From Holophagales bacterium (GTDB taxonomy: Bacteria > Acidobacteriota > Thermoanaerobaculia > UBA5066), in NCBI GenBank assembly GCA_016716705.1, contig JADJVF010000007.1, positions 1 to 64,000 of the forward strand: DNA of 64,000 bases. Direction: 5' to 3'. Under the pieces are notes generated by a model. The model saw nothing but the letters and a program-made list of their open reading frames with translations, was not told the DNA's origin and ran no database searches. Positions 38,120-46,951 of this stretch are shown in pieces. Made by a program: the position numbers and the translations under genes. Position 1 is the stretch's first letter. Each line of letters starts with the position of its first letter.

Positions 38120-39892
38120 TCACTTCTTCCCGGCCGTCTCGAGCTCGGCGAGGCGCTCCTTCGCCTTCGCCACGACGAGGTCGAAGCCCTTCTTCATCTC
38201 GGGGGGGACCTGCGCCGACTGGGCTTCCATCTTCTCGAGGCTCGCCTTCAGCTTCGCGGCGTCCGTCTCGGCGCCGACGCGCTCGAGCGACTGCTTGATC
38301 ATCGGCCGCATCCCCTCGGGGACGTCCGCCAGGGCGGCATCCTCGGCCGACGGGGCGGATCCCGCCTTCCGGGTGATGAGGGCCGTCGCCTGGTTGTCCT
38401 TCACGAGGTAGGTCTGCGCGACGCGCTGGACGTCGGCGGCCGTGACCGCGTCGAGCTTCTTGGGCCCGGCGTTCATCTCCCGCCAGTCGCCGTAGGCCTC
38501 GTTGACCATCAGCTGGAGGAGGATGAAGAAGTTCGAGGAGAGGCGGCGGAAGGAGAACGCGGCGAGGTTGTTCTTGACCTTCTGGAGCTCGTCGGCGGGG
38601 ACGGGCGTCGTCTTCAGCCGCTCGATCTCGGCGAGGACCTTCGCCGCGACCTCGGCGGGCGTCCTGCCCTCTTTCGCTTCGGCGTCGATCGCGAACGACC
38701 CGGCGTACTTCCCGGGCGCGCCCATCGGGTTGTGCGACGCGGAAGCCTGGGTCGCCACGGCGTCGGCGGGGAGGACCATCGCCTTGTAGAGGCGGCCGGT
38801 CCGGTCGTTCAGGAGCTCGGCGAGGACTTCGAGGGCGTAGGAGTCCTTGTGCTGGAAGGGGACCGTGTGCCAGCGGAGCCTGGCCGTGGGGTTCGTGTCG
38901 GCCTCCCCCTCGAAGAGGAGGTCGTACTGCCATTTCGTCGGGAGGGTGATCACCTCGGGGGGCGCGACCTTCCCGCGCGGGATCCGCCCGAAGTACTCGC
39001 TGGCGAGCCTGAGCGCCTCGGCTTCGTCGAAGTCTCCGACGAGGACGGCGGTCAGGTTGTTCGGGGCGTAGTAGGTCGCGAAGTAGTCGTCGGCCTGGGC
39101 CTTCGTGATGTTCGCGACGTCGGAGGGGTATCCGATGACGGGCCACGTGTAGGGGGTCGAGTGCCAGAAGATCGAGTCGAACGCCTCGTCGAGCTTGCCG
39201 GTCGGCGTCGACTCGACGCTCAGCCGGCGCTCCTCGTAGACGACGTCGCGCTCGGCGTAGAACTCGCGGAAGACCGGGTCCTTCAGCCGGTCGGACTCCA
39301 TCCAGAACCAGAGCTCGAGCTTGTTCTTCGGCACGGTGACGAAGTAGGCCGTCATGTCGTTCGACGTGAAGGCGTTCATCCCCGAGGCGCCGTTCTTCGT
39401 GTAGATCCGGTCGAACTCGTTCTTGACGAGGAGGTCGCGCTGCTCCTTGACGAGCGCGTCGAACTTCGCGTCGAGCTCCTTGTACCGGGCCGTCCTGCTC
39501 TCCGGCTTCGTGATGTCGTCGACCTCGCCGCGGCGCCAGGCGGCGCGCATCTTCGACTCCTCGGCCCGCATCCCGTCACGGAGCTTCTCCTGCTCGGCGA
39601 TGATCTCGAGGTCCCGCTTCGGGTCCTTCGAGCCGATCGTCGTCGTCCCCTTGAACATCATGTGCTCGAAGAGGTGACTGATGCCGGTGATGCCGACGCG
39701 CTCGTTGACGCTGCCGACCTTTGCGACCCAGCCGGCCGAGACCGACGGCTCGTCGGGGCGGTGGACGAGGAGGAGCTTCATCCCGTTCGGGAGGACGTGC
39801 TCCTTCCCCTTGACTTCCTGGGCCGCGGCGGGGCCTCCGAGGAGGAGGGCCGCGGCAGCGGCGACGACGAGGACGTGACGACGGATGGTCAT
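38120..39892 (-). CDS. M16 zinc metalloprotease, catalytic subunit, with helical insert
   Basis: This 590-residue protein has a Sec signal ending near GGPAAAQ. The zinc motif HLFEH is at 73-77 and the third ligand Glu is in the ERDVVYEERR region. Between them is an extra stretch of about 80 residues rich in Lys, Glu and Arg, probably a coiled coil, absent from short M16B members. The C-terminal half is a typical M16_C domain. The ATG at 39892 follows GAGGTG. With the partner subunit downstream it should form a periplasmic peptidase. Its neighbours DPP-IV and pip suggest stepwise peptide degradation from large peptide to free Pro. Confidence 0.92.
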   Translation of the reverse strand: MTIRRHVLVVAAAAALLLGGPAAAQEVKGKEHVLPNGMKLLLVHRPDEPSVSAGWVAKVGSVNERVGITGISHLFEHMMFKGTTTIGSKDPKRDLEIIAEQEKLRDGMRAEESKMRAAWRRGEVDDITKPESRTARYKELDAKFDALVKEQRDLLVKNEFDRIYTKNGASGMNAFTSNDMTAYFVTVPKNKLELWFWMESDRLKDPVFREFYAERDVVYEERRLSVESTPTGKLDEAFDSIFWHSTPYTWPVIGYPSDVANITKAQADDYFATYYAPNNLTAVLVGDFDEAEALRLASEYFGRIPRGKVAPPEVITLPTKWQYDLLFEGEADTNPTARLRWHTVPFQHKDSYALEVLAELLNDRTGRLYKAMVLPADAVATQASASHNPMGAPGKYAGSFAIDAEAKEGRTPAEVAAKVLAEIERLKTTPVPADELQKVKNNLAAFSFRRLSSNFFILLQLMVNEAYGDWREMNAGPKKLDAVTAADVQRVAQTYLVKDNQATALITRKAGSAPSAEDAALADVPEGMRPMIKQSLERVGAETDAAKLKASLEKMEAQSAQVPPEMKKGFDLVVAKAKERLAELETAGKK

Positions 39893-40034
39893 GGACACCT
39901 CACCTTGGCAGCTTGATACGCAGGCGACGCGCCGGGGGTTTTCCCCGGCGATGCCATGTCGTGTCGTGAGAACGGTTTGCAGGATTCGCTCCGCACCGGG
40001 GCAGCGGGGCGGCCCGGCGATTCCCACCCGGCCT

Positions 40035-40742
40035 CTACAGGAATCGCCGGATCGCGTCGCGCCAGAAGGGCCAGTCGTGCCCGAAGACCCCCGGCCAGAA
40101 CTCGGCGTGGACCCCGATTCCCTTTCCCTGGAGGAGGCCGGCGAAGTGCCGGTTCTCGCCGATGAGGGAGTCGTGCTCGCCGGTTGCGACGAACCACTCG
40201 ACCTGGCGGAGCTGCTGGACGAGCCCCTCGTCCGCGTTGGCCACGAAGGCTTCGGGACAGTGGTAGTAGCAGAGGTCGTCCCAGTAGCCGTCGAGGAACT
40301 GCCCGGTGTGGTAGAGCCCCGAGAAGAGGACCGCCTTCGTGACGAGCCCGGGGTATCGGCCGGCGAAGTCCGCGGCGTGGTACGCGCCGAAGGAGGCGCC
40401 GCAGACGCCGAGGTCGCCGCGGCCGGAACGATGCTGGATGTAGGGGACGATCTCGTTCCGGAGGTAACGATCGTAGTCGTCGTGCCGCCTCACCCGGTAG
40501 GCGGGGGGCGCGTTCTTGTTGTACCAGCTCTCGGTGTCGATGGAGTCGACGCAGACGAGCTGGATGTAGCCGGCGTCGACCTTGTCGGCGAGGGCGCCGG
40601 TCAGGCCGAAGTCCTCGGCCTGCCAGAAGCGCCCCATCGAGGTGGGGAAGATGACGACGGGGTAGCCGCGATCTCCGAACCAGAGGAACTCCATCGTCCG
40701 GCCCAGGTGGTGGCTCACCCAGGAGTGGTATTCGCGCCTCAT
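40035..40742 (-). CDS. COG4947-type esterase (alpha/beta hydrolase)
   Basis: This 235-residue hydrolase resembles the COG4947 esterase group. The nucleophile elbow is GASFGAYHA; the acid is probably in GEHDSLIGENR and the His in VFGHDWPFWRDA. An early segment VIFPTSMGRFWQ is typical. There is no signal peptide, so it is cytoplasmic. The ATG at 40742 lies 95 bases from the divergent start of an ATP-grasp ligase gene, so the two may share a control region and work on related compounds. The substrate is unknown. Confidence 0.8.
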   Translation of the reverse strand: MRREYHSWVSHHLGRTMEFLWFGDRGYPVVIFPTSMGRFWQAEDFGLTGALADKVDAGYIQLVCVDSIDTESWYNKNAPPAYRVRRHDDYDRYLRNEIVPYIQHRSGRGDLGVCGASFGAYHAADFAGRYPGLVTKAVLFSGLYHTGQFLDGYWDDLCYYHCPEAFVANADEGLVQQLRQVEWFVATGEHDSLIGENRHFAGLLQGKGIGVHAEFWPGVFGHDWPFWRDAIRRFL

Positions 40743-40836
40743 GCCGCGGAGTCTATCGAGACCGGGGGCTTTGCGGCTCGAAGAGGGCTTCTGTACGATC
40801 CCGGGTGCGGAAGAAACCGGGTCCGTGGAGGGTGCC

Positions 40837-41793
40837 GTGAGCGTGAAGACGATCGGGGTCCTGTTCGGTATGGAAGACACGTTCCCGTGGGCCCTCTGCC
40901 ACGAGATCAACGAGCTGGCCCGCCGTCGCGGCCTCTCCGTGAAGGGGGAACCCGTTCAGATCGGGCACATCTCCCAGGAGCAGGGTTTCGCGTACGACGT
41001 GATCCTCGACCGGATCAGCCACGAGGTGCCGTTCTACCGGACGTTCCTCAAGTGCGCGGCCGCCCGCGGCGTCCAGGTCGTCAACAGCCCGTTCTGGTGG
41101 TCGGCCGACGACAAGTTCTTCGACAACGTCGTCGCCCGGGCCGTCGGCGTTGCCGTGCCCCGGACGGTCCTCCTTCCGCACAAGGAGCACCCGCCGAACA
41201 CGACCGAGAAGTCGTTCCGGAACATGGGGCTCGTCGACTGGGACGAGGTCTTCCGCTACCTCGGCTTCCCCATCTTCATGAAGCCCGCCTACGGCGGCGG
41301 CTGGAAGGACGTCTACAAGGTCCACAGCCGCGAGGAGTTCTTCGAGGCGTACGACAAGACGCACACCCTGACGATGATGGCCCAGGAGGCGATCGAGTTC
41401 ACCGACTACTACCGCTGCTGGGTCGCCGGCCGGCGAAAGGTGAAGATCATCCCGTACGCCCCGAAGGAGCCCCACGAGTCGCGATACTCGGCGGTCGCGG
41501 GGCAGGTCGTCCCCGACGACATGGCGCTGCGCGTCACGAGGGATGCCCTCGCCCTCTGCGACGCCCTCGGCTACGACATGAACACGGTCGAGTTCGCCGT
41601 GCGGGACGGCGTCCCCTACGCCATCGACTTCATGAACTGCGCCCCGGACGCCGACCTCAACTCGGTCGGCGAGGAGACCTTCCGCTGGATCGTCTCGGAG
41701 ATGGCCGACTTCCTCGTCGAGCGGGTCCTCCACCCGGTCCCGTGGGAGCCGACCGGGACCTGGCCGAAGGCGCTGGGGCTGATCCCGCACTGA
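40837..41793 (+). CDS. ATP-grasp ligase-like protein (RimK-type fold)
   Basis: This 318-residue protein has an N-terminal pre-ATP-grasp region (VKTIGVLFGMEDTFPWAL), the ATP-binding Lys in FPIFMKPAYGGGWKDVY, a second segment TMMAQEAIEFTDYYRCWV, and a C-terminal metal-binding part (MNTVEFAVRDGVPYAIDFMNC, ending in Asn-Cys-Ala-Pro). ATP-grasp enzymes of this kind join a carboxylate to an amine through an acyl phosphate. The product cannot be predicted. GTG 40837 is chosen because GGAGGG lies five bases upstream. It is divergent from a COG4947 esterase, a pairing that suggests a small synthesis/cleavage module. Confidence 0.8.
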   Translation: MSVKTIGVLFGMEDTFPWALCHEINELARRRGLSVKGEPVQIGHISQEQGFAYDVILDRISHEVPFYRTFLKCAAARGVQVVNSPFWWSADDKFFDNVVARAVGVAVPRTVLLPHKEHPPNTTEKSFRNMGLVDWDEVFRYLGFPIFMKPAYGGGWKDVYKVHSREEFFEAYDKTHTLTMMAQEAIEFTDYYRCWVAGRRKVKIIPYAPKEPHESRYSAVAGQVVPDDMALRVTRDALALCDALGYDMNTVEFAVRDGVPYAIDFMNCAPDADLNSVGEETFRWIVSEMADFLVERVLHPVPWEPTGTWPKALGLIPH

Positions 41794-41878
41794 CCGAGGC
41801 GGACTCCGCCGGGGCACAGCGGCGGCCGGCCGGTTCCCCGGGGGCGAGGTTGCCCGCTCGGTCGCGCGCTCGCCCGTG

Positions 41879-42979
41879 TCACTCCGGGACGGGCTCGCCC
41901 GCGAGGTAGTGGTCGATGACCTCGAGCGCGTCGTTCCTCGGTTCCTCGTTGGGCCACCTCGAGACGGCCTCCCGGAGGTCCCGGACCTCCGCCTCGAAGT
42001 GCTTCGGGCCGAACTTCTCCGCGGCGAGGAGCGCGCCCCAGGCCAGCCCCTTGACGTGCGTGATCCGCCCGAGGGAAAGGTCCCCGGCCTCGGCGCGATA
42101 GTCCGCCGCGAGGAGGACGATCGCTTTCCTGACCAGGGGCTCCCAGGCCGGATCGGGCGTCCCCGCCATCTGCACGAAGTTGAGGACGTGCTCTCGCTCG
42201 AGCGGCTCGGGGTGCTCGAGGCGTGCGGCCATCCGCTCCGTCAGATTCGGGAGCGCCCTGATCCTCTCGACGGCCCGCTTGTGGTGCTCGTCGCTCTTGT
42301 CGATGAAGAGGTGCGTGAGGAATACCTCTATCGGCGTGTCGTCGGGGAGGGCCGCCAGCTCGGCGGCCTGAGCCTCGACCCGCTTCGCGTCCTCGGCCCG
42401 CATCTCGGACTGCCGCGCTTCGTCGGCGAGCCGCCCCTCCTCGGCCCTGCGGGCGTCCTCCGCGGCGTCCTTGAGGAACAGGACGAAACCGCCCGCGAAG
42501 GCGAGGACCGCGAGAGCGCCGAGGAGCGCTCCCGCCGGGCGAAGCCACCTCCCGCCGGAGACGGAGGCCGGCTCGGACCAGAGGAGGAAGCCGACGAGGC
42601 CCACGACGAGAAGCGGGAGGAGAAGGCCTCCCGCCAGGCCGGCGGCCGTTCGCGAGGCGTAGCGGACCTCGAGCGAGAAGACCGCCGCCCCGACGGAAAG
42701 GATGCCCAGTCCGACGACGGTGCCCAGGACGACGAGCGTCGGGATGCCCGGCGACCGGCTCACCCAGTCGAATCCCCCACGAGCGACGCAGACGAGGGCG
42801 CCGAAGAGGACGAGGAGCCACGCGCCGATGGGGAGGAAGAAGACGACGACGAGCCCCATCGCGTCGGCCCCGCCCGGGGGCCGGAGCGTGAAGAGCTTCG
42901 TCGTCAGGGCGAGGGCGAGCGTCAGGAGGACCGCGACGCCGAGGGCGGCGGTGCCGAGGCCCGGGAGGAGCGTTCTCAT
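41879..42979 (-). CDS. Multipass membrane protein with cytoplasmic or periplasmic helical tail, unknown function
   Basis: I do not recognise a family. The 366-residue chain has about five or six membrane helices in the first 190 residues (LLPGLGTAALGVAVLLTLAL, GLVVVFFLPIGAWLLVLFGA, and others). A charged coiled-coil stretch follows (DAAEDARRAEEGRLADEARQ), then a soluble alpha-helical domain reminiscent of HEAT or TPR repeats (WEPLVRKAIVLLAADYR, GLAWGALLAAEKFG). The ATG at 42979 has no good ribosome binding site. It is divergent from the amidohydrolase gene, with about 80 bases between starts, and convergent with the ATP-grasp gene. It could be a membrane-bound scaffold. Confidence 0.6.
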   Translation of the reverse strand: MRTLLPGLGTAALGVAVLLTLALALTTKLFTLRPPGGADAMGLVVVFFLPIGAWLLVLFGALVCVARGGFDWVSRSPGIPTLVVLGTVVGLGILSVGAAVFSLEVRYASRTAAGLAGGLLLPLLVVGLVGFLLWSEPASVSGGRWLRPAGALLGALAVLAFAGGFVLFLKDAAEDARRAEEGRLADEARQSEMRAEDAKRVEAQAAELAALPDDTPIEVFLTHLFIDKSDEHHKRAVERIRALPNLTERMAARLEHPEPLEREHVLNFVQMAGTPDPAWEPLVRKAIVLLAADYRAEAGDLSLGRITHVKGLAWGALLAAEKFGPKHFEAEVRDLREAVSRWPNEEPRNDALEVIDHYLAGEPVPE

Positions 42980-43059
42980 GATCTGTGGCGCGGATGGTAG
43001 CCGACGTCCGGCCGGCGGTGAGCGGAAGGGGCAGAATGCGGGCCTGCGGAGGTGACGGC

Positions 43060-44766
43060 GTGAGGAGACTCGGCGGAGGCCTGGCGATCCTTCTCGGAGG
43101 TGCGCTCGTGGCGGTGTCGGCGGAGAAGCCCGCGGACCTGATCCTGAAGAACGGAAAGATCGTGACGATGGACGCCGCCCGACCGGAGGCAACGGCGATC
43201 GCCGTTTCCGGGGACCGGATCGTCGCCGTCGGCACCGACGCCCAGATCGAGCGTTTCCGAGGCGACGCCACGCGCGTCATCGACCTCGCCGGAAGGACCG
43301 CGATGCCTGGCTTCATCGACGGGCACGCGCACCTCGCCGGGATCGGCGACGCCCGGATCGCCCTCGACCTGCGCGGGGCCAGGAGCTGGGACGAGGTCGT
43401 CTCCCGCGTCGCCGCAGCCGCGAAGAAGGCGCGCCCCGGCGAGTGGATCCTGGGGCGGGGCTGGCACCAGAAGGAGTGGACCTCGCCCCCCGAGCCGAAC
43501 GTCGAGGGATTTCCGCTCCACGCCAGTCTCAGCGCGGCTTCCCCGTCGAACCCGGTTCTGCTCTCGCACGCCAGCGGGCACGCGGCCTTCGCGAACGCCG
43601 CGGCGCTCGCGCGCGGCGGCGTCGGCCGCGAGACGAAGGCCCCGGCCGGGGGAGAGATCCTGAAGGACGTCTCCGGTGAGCCGACGGGATTGCTGCGCGA
43701 GACCGCGGAGGACCTCGTCGACGCCGCGCTCCGGGCCGACCTCGCGAAGCGGACCCCGGCCGAGGTGACCGCCGATCTCGACCGGCGGATCGACCTCGCC
43801 GTCGAAGAGTGCCTCCGCAAGGGGGTTACGACACTTCACGACGCGGGGGTCTCCTTCGACGTCGTCGAGCGGTATCGGCAGCGCGCCGAGGCGGGGACGC
43901 TCGGCATCCGTATCTACGCGATGCTCTCCGCCTCGAACGAGGAGCTGGAGAAGAGTGCCGCGAAGGTGAGAGTGGTCGGCGCGGGACGGAACCACCTCAC
44001 CGTCCGGGCCATCAAGCGGCTCGCCGACGGGGCCCTCGGCTCGCGCGGCGCGTGGCTCCTGGCGCCCTACGCCGACGCGCCGGGGAGCACCGGGCTGAAC
44101 ACGTACTCCATGAAGGACCTCGAGCGGACGGCGGAGATCGCCGTCGCGAGCGGCTACCAGCTCGGCGTCCACGCGATCGGCGACCGGGCGAACCGGGAGG
44201 TCCTCGACGTCTACGAGCGCGTCCTCGCGCGCCACCCCAAGAAGGACCTCCGCTTCCGGATCGAGCACGCCCAGCACCTCGACCCGGCCGACGTCCCCCG
44301 CTTCGCGAAGCTCCCGGTCCTCGCGATGATGCAGGGGATCCACTGCCCGTCCGACGCGCCGTTCGTCGTGGCGCGCCTCGGCGAGAAGCGCGCAAGGGAG
44401 GGCGCCTACGCCTGGCGCCGGGTCCTCGACGCCGGGGCGCGGATCGGCAACGGGACCGACGCCCCCGTCGAGGACGTCGACCCGATCGCCTCGATCCACG
44501 CCTCGGTGACCCGCCAGCCGAAGTCGGGTCCGGCTTTCTTCCCGGAGCAGCGGATGACGCGGCTGGAGGCCCTTCGCTCCTACACCGTCGCGAACGCGTA
44601 CGCGGCGTTCGAGGAAGATCTCAAGGGAACGCTGACGCCCGGCAAGCTCGCCGACGTCGTCGTCCTCTCGAAGGACCTCTCGACGGTCCCCGACGAGGAG
44701 ATTCCTTCGACGCGGGTCCTGGCGACGATCGTCGGCGGCAAGGTCGCGTTCGACGCGTCGCGATGA
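43060..44766 (+). CDS. Exported amidohydrolase (YtcJ-like, Amidohydro_3)
   Basis: This 568-residue protein belongs to the amidohydrolase superfamily. The first metal-binding motif is PGFIDGHAHL, with further ligands in VHAIGDRANRE and IEHAQHLDP, and a late IGNGTDAPVEDVDP segment holding the catalytic Asp. Members hydrolyse amide bonds of small molecules; the substrate is unknown. GTG 43060 is chosen because GGAGGTGA is just upstream and a signal peptide follows (RRLGGGLAILLGGALVAVSAE). An ATG 24 bases earlier is possible. The stop overlaps the next gene's ATG as ATGA. Confidence 0.88.
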   Translation: MRRLGGGLAILLGGALVAVSAEKPADLILKNGKIVTMDAARPEATAIAVSGDRIVAVGTDAQIERFRGDATRVIDLAGRTAMPGFIDGHAHLAGIGDARIALDLRGARSWDEVVSRVAAAAKKARPGEWILGRGWHQKEWTSPPEPNVEGFPLHASLSAASPSNPVLLSHASGHAAFANAAALARGGVGRETKAPAGGEILKDVSGEPTGLLRETAEDLVDAALRADLAKRTPAEVTADLDRRIDLAVEECLRKGVTTLHDAGVSFDVVERYRQRAEAGTLGIRIYAMLSASNEELEKSAAKVRVVGAGRNHLTVRAIKRLADGALGSRGAWLLAPYADAPGSTGLNTYSMKDLERTAEIAVASGYQLGVHAIGDRANREVLDVYERVLARHPKKDLRFRIEHAQHLDPADVPRFAKLPVLAMMQGIHCPSDAPFVVARLGEKRAREGAYAWRRVLDAGARIGNGTDAPVEDVDPIASIHASVTRQPKSGPAFFPEQRMTRLEALRSYTVANAYAAFEEDLKGTLTPGKLADVVVLSKDLSTVPDEEIPSTRVLATIVGGKVAFDASR

Positions 44767-45503
44767 GGCGGCTCCGCACCGTGTGGGCGGGCTTGAAGGC
44801 ACGGGCGTTTCCGCCGGGAGCCATCACGTTCCATCTCGGCGCATGGTCGCGCGGGGCGCTCTCCGAGGTCGAGGGAAAGACCGCGAGGGCTCTCCTCGAC
44901 GAGCTCGGCTTCCAGCGGCTCTTCGTCCTGCACGGTTCCGCCGTCCAGCTGGGGACCGAGACCGTCGTCGTCGTCGGCTCGAGGGGGATCGGGAAGTCGA
45001 CGGCGTGCCGCAATCTGGTGCGGCACGGGGGAGCGGTTCTCGTCGAGGACGGGCTCGTCCTGGCGGGTGAAGCGGACGGACGGTGGACGCTGATCGAAAC
45101 GGGGACGCTCGGGGTCCTCCGGCGCGCCGCCCTCCTCGCAGCCGCCCCGCGCAGGTTCCTTCCCTCGCCGGGAGCGCTGACGCCGCGCACCGCCGGGAGG
45201 CGTTCCGGAAAAGGACTGCCTCGTTTCCACCGGGCCCTCGAGGGGCTGGCGTTCCGGGGAGGGGTCCTGTTCTCCCAGCGGCGGAAGGAGCCGATGGTCC
45301 GGCGCCTTCTCCCCATCGACCGCCTCGTGGTGGCCGAGTACCCGGAAAGCCCTTCGGGGTCGTGGGAGACCGACGGTCGGACGATGTCCGCGGTGGCCGA
45401 CGTCGAAACCCGGATCCCGGCCGGAACGACCGTCCGGCGTCCGGCCGTGACGGGGTCCCGGCCGGACGTCCTCCTTCGGCTCGAAGGCGCGCTCCGCCGC
45501 TGA
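44763..45503 (+). CDS. HPr-kinase-like P-loop protein
   Basis: This 246-residue protein has a clear Walker A (GSRGIGKST) following FVLHGSAVQLGTETVVVV, then GAVLVEDGLVLAGE. The order matches the C-terminal HPr Ser kinase/phosphatase-like domain found in many non-PTS contexts, where small kinases accompany peptide or amino-acid modification genes. The C-terminal half is basic and not recognised. It overlaps the amidohydrolase stop by 4 bases, so the two are translated together. No HPr is seen nearby. The kinase activity itself is inference. Confidence 0.65.
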   Translation: MRRLRTVWAGLKARAFPPGAITFHLGAWSRGALSEVEGKTARALLDELGFQRLFVLHGSAVQLGTETVVVVGSRGIGKSTACRNLVRHGGAVLVEDGLVLAGEADGRWTLIETGTLGVLRRAALLAAAPRRFLPSPGALTPRTAGRRSGKGLPRFHRALEGLAFRGGVLFSQRRKEPMVRRLLPIDRLVVAEYPESPSGSWETDGRTMSAVADVETRIPAGTTVRRPAVTGSRPDVLLRLEGALRR

Positions 45504-45616
45504 TCCGCCGCGGAAGCTGCACGCCGGGGCCGAGCGGCTCGCTCAGGACGGACGGATCGTCCCCCGCGGGACGTTCCCCTAGACTCAAGGTCCATCCCGG
45601 TTCGAGAGGTGATTCC

Positions 45617-46102
45617 ATGGCGCGCAACGCACGCGATCCGGAGACGTCCCTTCTCCTCGACCTTCTCGCGGAGGCGTTCGAGAGGAAGTCGTGGCACGGC
45701 ACGAACCTCCGTGGCTCGTTCCGCGGGATGACGGCCGCCGAAGCGGCGTGGCGCGCGGGGGAAGGGCGTCCGAACGCCTGGGAGCTCGCCCTCCATGCGG
45801 CGTACTGGAAGTACGTCGTGAGACGGAAGCTGACGGGGGAGAAGCGGGGCTCTTTCGCCCTCGAGGGGAGCAACTGGTTCCGGCGGCCCGCGGGAGCGCC
45901 CGACGAGGCCGCCTGGAAAGCCGATCTCGCCCTCCTCGCCGCCGAGCACCGGGTGCTCGTCGCGGCCGTGGCGGAGAGGCTCCCGGCGCTGACGGGAACC
46001 GCGCGGGCGAAGGCTCTCCACCTCGTCCGGGGCGTCGCGGCGCACGACCTCTACCACGCCGGGCAGGTGCAGGTCCTGAAGAGGCTCCGCCCGAGGGGAT
46101 GA
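45617..46102 (+). CDS. DinB-family (DUF664-like) putative metal-dependent protein
   Basis: This 161-residue four-helix protein shows the DinB/YfiT pattern: conserved His in ELALHAAYWKY and AAHDLYHAGQVQVLK that would bind a metal with a third His early in the fold (SWHGTNLRG). Family members include thiol-dependent transferases; the substrate here is unknown. The ATG at 45617 follows GAGAGGTG. It stands alone, 113 bases after the P-loop gene. Confidence 0.85.
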   Translation: MARNARDPETSLLLDLLAEAFERKSWHGTNLRGSFRGMTAAEAAWRAGEGRPNAWELALHAAYWKYVVRRKLTGEKRGSFALEGSNWFRRPAGAPDEAAWKADLALLAAEHRVLVAAVAERLPALTGTARAKALHLVRGVAAHDLYHAGQVQVLKRLRPRG

Positions 46103-46245
46103 GCGGGACGGCAGGCCCGGCACGAAACCCGGAGGACCGTCCCGCGTAGAACGACGGAACGACACACAGGAAGAACACCGACCGCGGGGGGAACCTGCGG
46201 CGGGGAGACGTGCCCCTTCCGGGGCGGTACCGAAAGGAGATGACC

Positions 46246-46716
46246 ATGGCAGAGAAGGTGAACCCGATTCCCGAGGGGTACAGGACCGTCACCCCCTACA
46301 TCGTCGTCAAGGGCGCCGCGGAGGCGCTCGACTTCTACGCGAAGGCGTTCGGCGCGGAGGAAGTCGTCCGGATGCCGGGCCCTGGCGGTTCGGTGATGCA
46401 CGCCGAGGTGAAGATCGGCGACTCGATGCTGATGCTCTCGGACGAGTTCCCCGACTGGGGGCAGCTGGGTCCGATCTCGAGGGGCGGGACGACCTGCACG
46501 ATGATGCTCTACGTCGAGAACTGCGATGCGTCCTTTCAGCGGGCCGTCGACGCGGGCTGCGCGGTCACGTCGCCGCCCAAGGACGAGTTCTGGGGCGACC
46601 GCTTCGCCAAGGTGACCGACCCCTTCGGCCACCAGTGGGCCTTCGCCACTCACATCGAGGACGTTTCGCCGGAGGAGATGACGAAACGAATGGCGGCGAT
46701 GGGAATGGGCGGCTGA
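46246..46716 (+). CDS. VOC-family (PhnB/glyoxalase-like) protein
   Basis: This 156-residue vicinal-oxygen-chelate fold is of the PhnB-like type (TVTPYIVVKGAAEALDFYAK, MHAEVKIGDSMLMLSDEF, FAKVTDPFGHQWAFATH). PhnB-like proteins are often annotated as 3-demethylubiquinone or bleomycin-like; function is usually unknown. Two ATGs lie close together. The second, 46246, is chosen because AGGAG at 46235-46239 would sit directly against the first one but is six bases from it. A rho-independent terminator follows. Confidence 0.9.
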   Translation: MAEKVNPIPEGYRTVTPYIVVKGAAEALDFYAKAFGAEEVVRMPGPGGSVMHAEVKIGDSMLMLSDEFPDWGQLGPISRGGTTCTMMLYVENCDASFQRAVDAGCAVTSPPKDEFWGDRFAKVTDPFGHQWAFATHIEDVSPEEMTKRMAAMGMGG

Positions 46717-46795
46717 GAAACGGACCTCGCGGGGCGCGGACGGCGCCTCGACGCCTCGCCATCCGGCGAGGAGGTCTCGCCGAAAGGTGAGACGG

Positions 46796-46838
46796 GCCCC
46801 GGAGCGGGACATGGTCCGCTCCGGGGCTCTTCGTTTCT
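46796..46838 (+). terminator. Rho-independent terminator after the VOC gene
   Basis: A 12-bp stem, GCCCCGGAGCGG / CCGCTCCGGGGC (46796-46807 with 46816-46827), has an 8-base loop and is followed by a T-rich tail TCTTCGTTTCT. It is about 80 bases after the VOC stop codon. Confidence 0.8.
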
Positions 46839-46951
46839 ATCTGATTCGGGCGGAGGGGCTTGGACGGCGGCGGCCGGTGCCGGGCCGGGTCGGGCCGCCC
46901 CGGCACCGGGGTTGCGCTTCCACGGGGCGAACACCCCCGAAGGAGGCCGAC

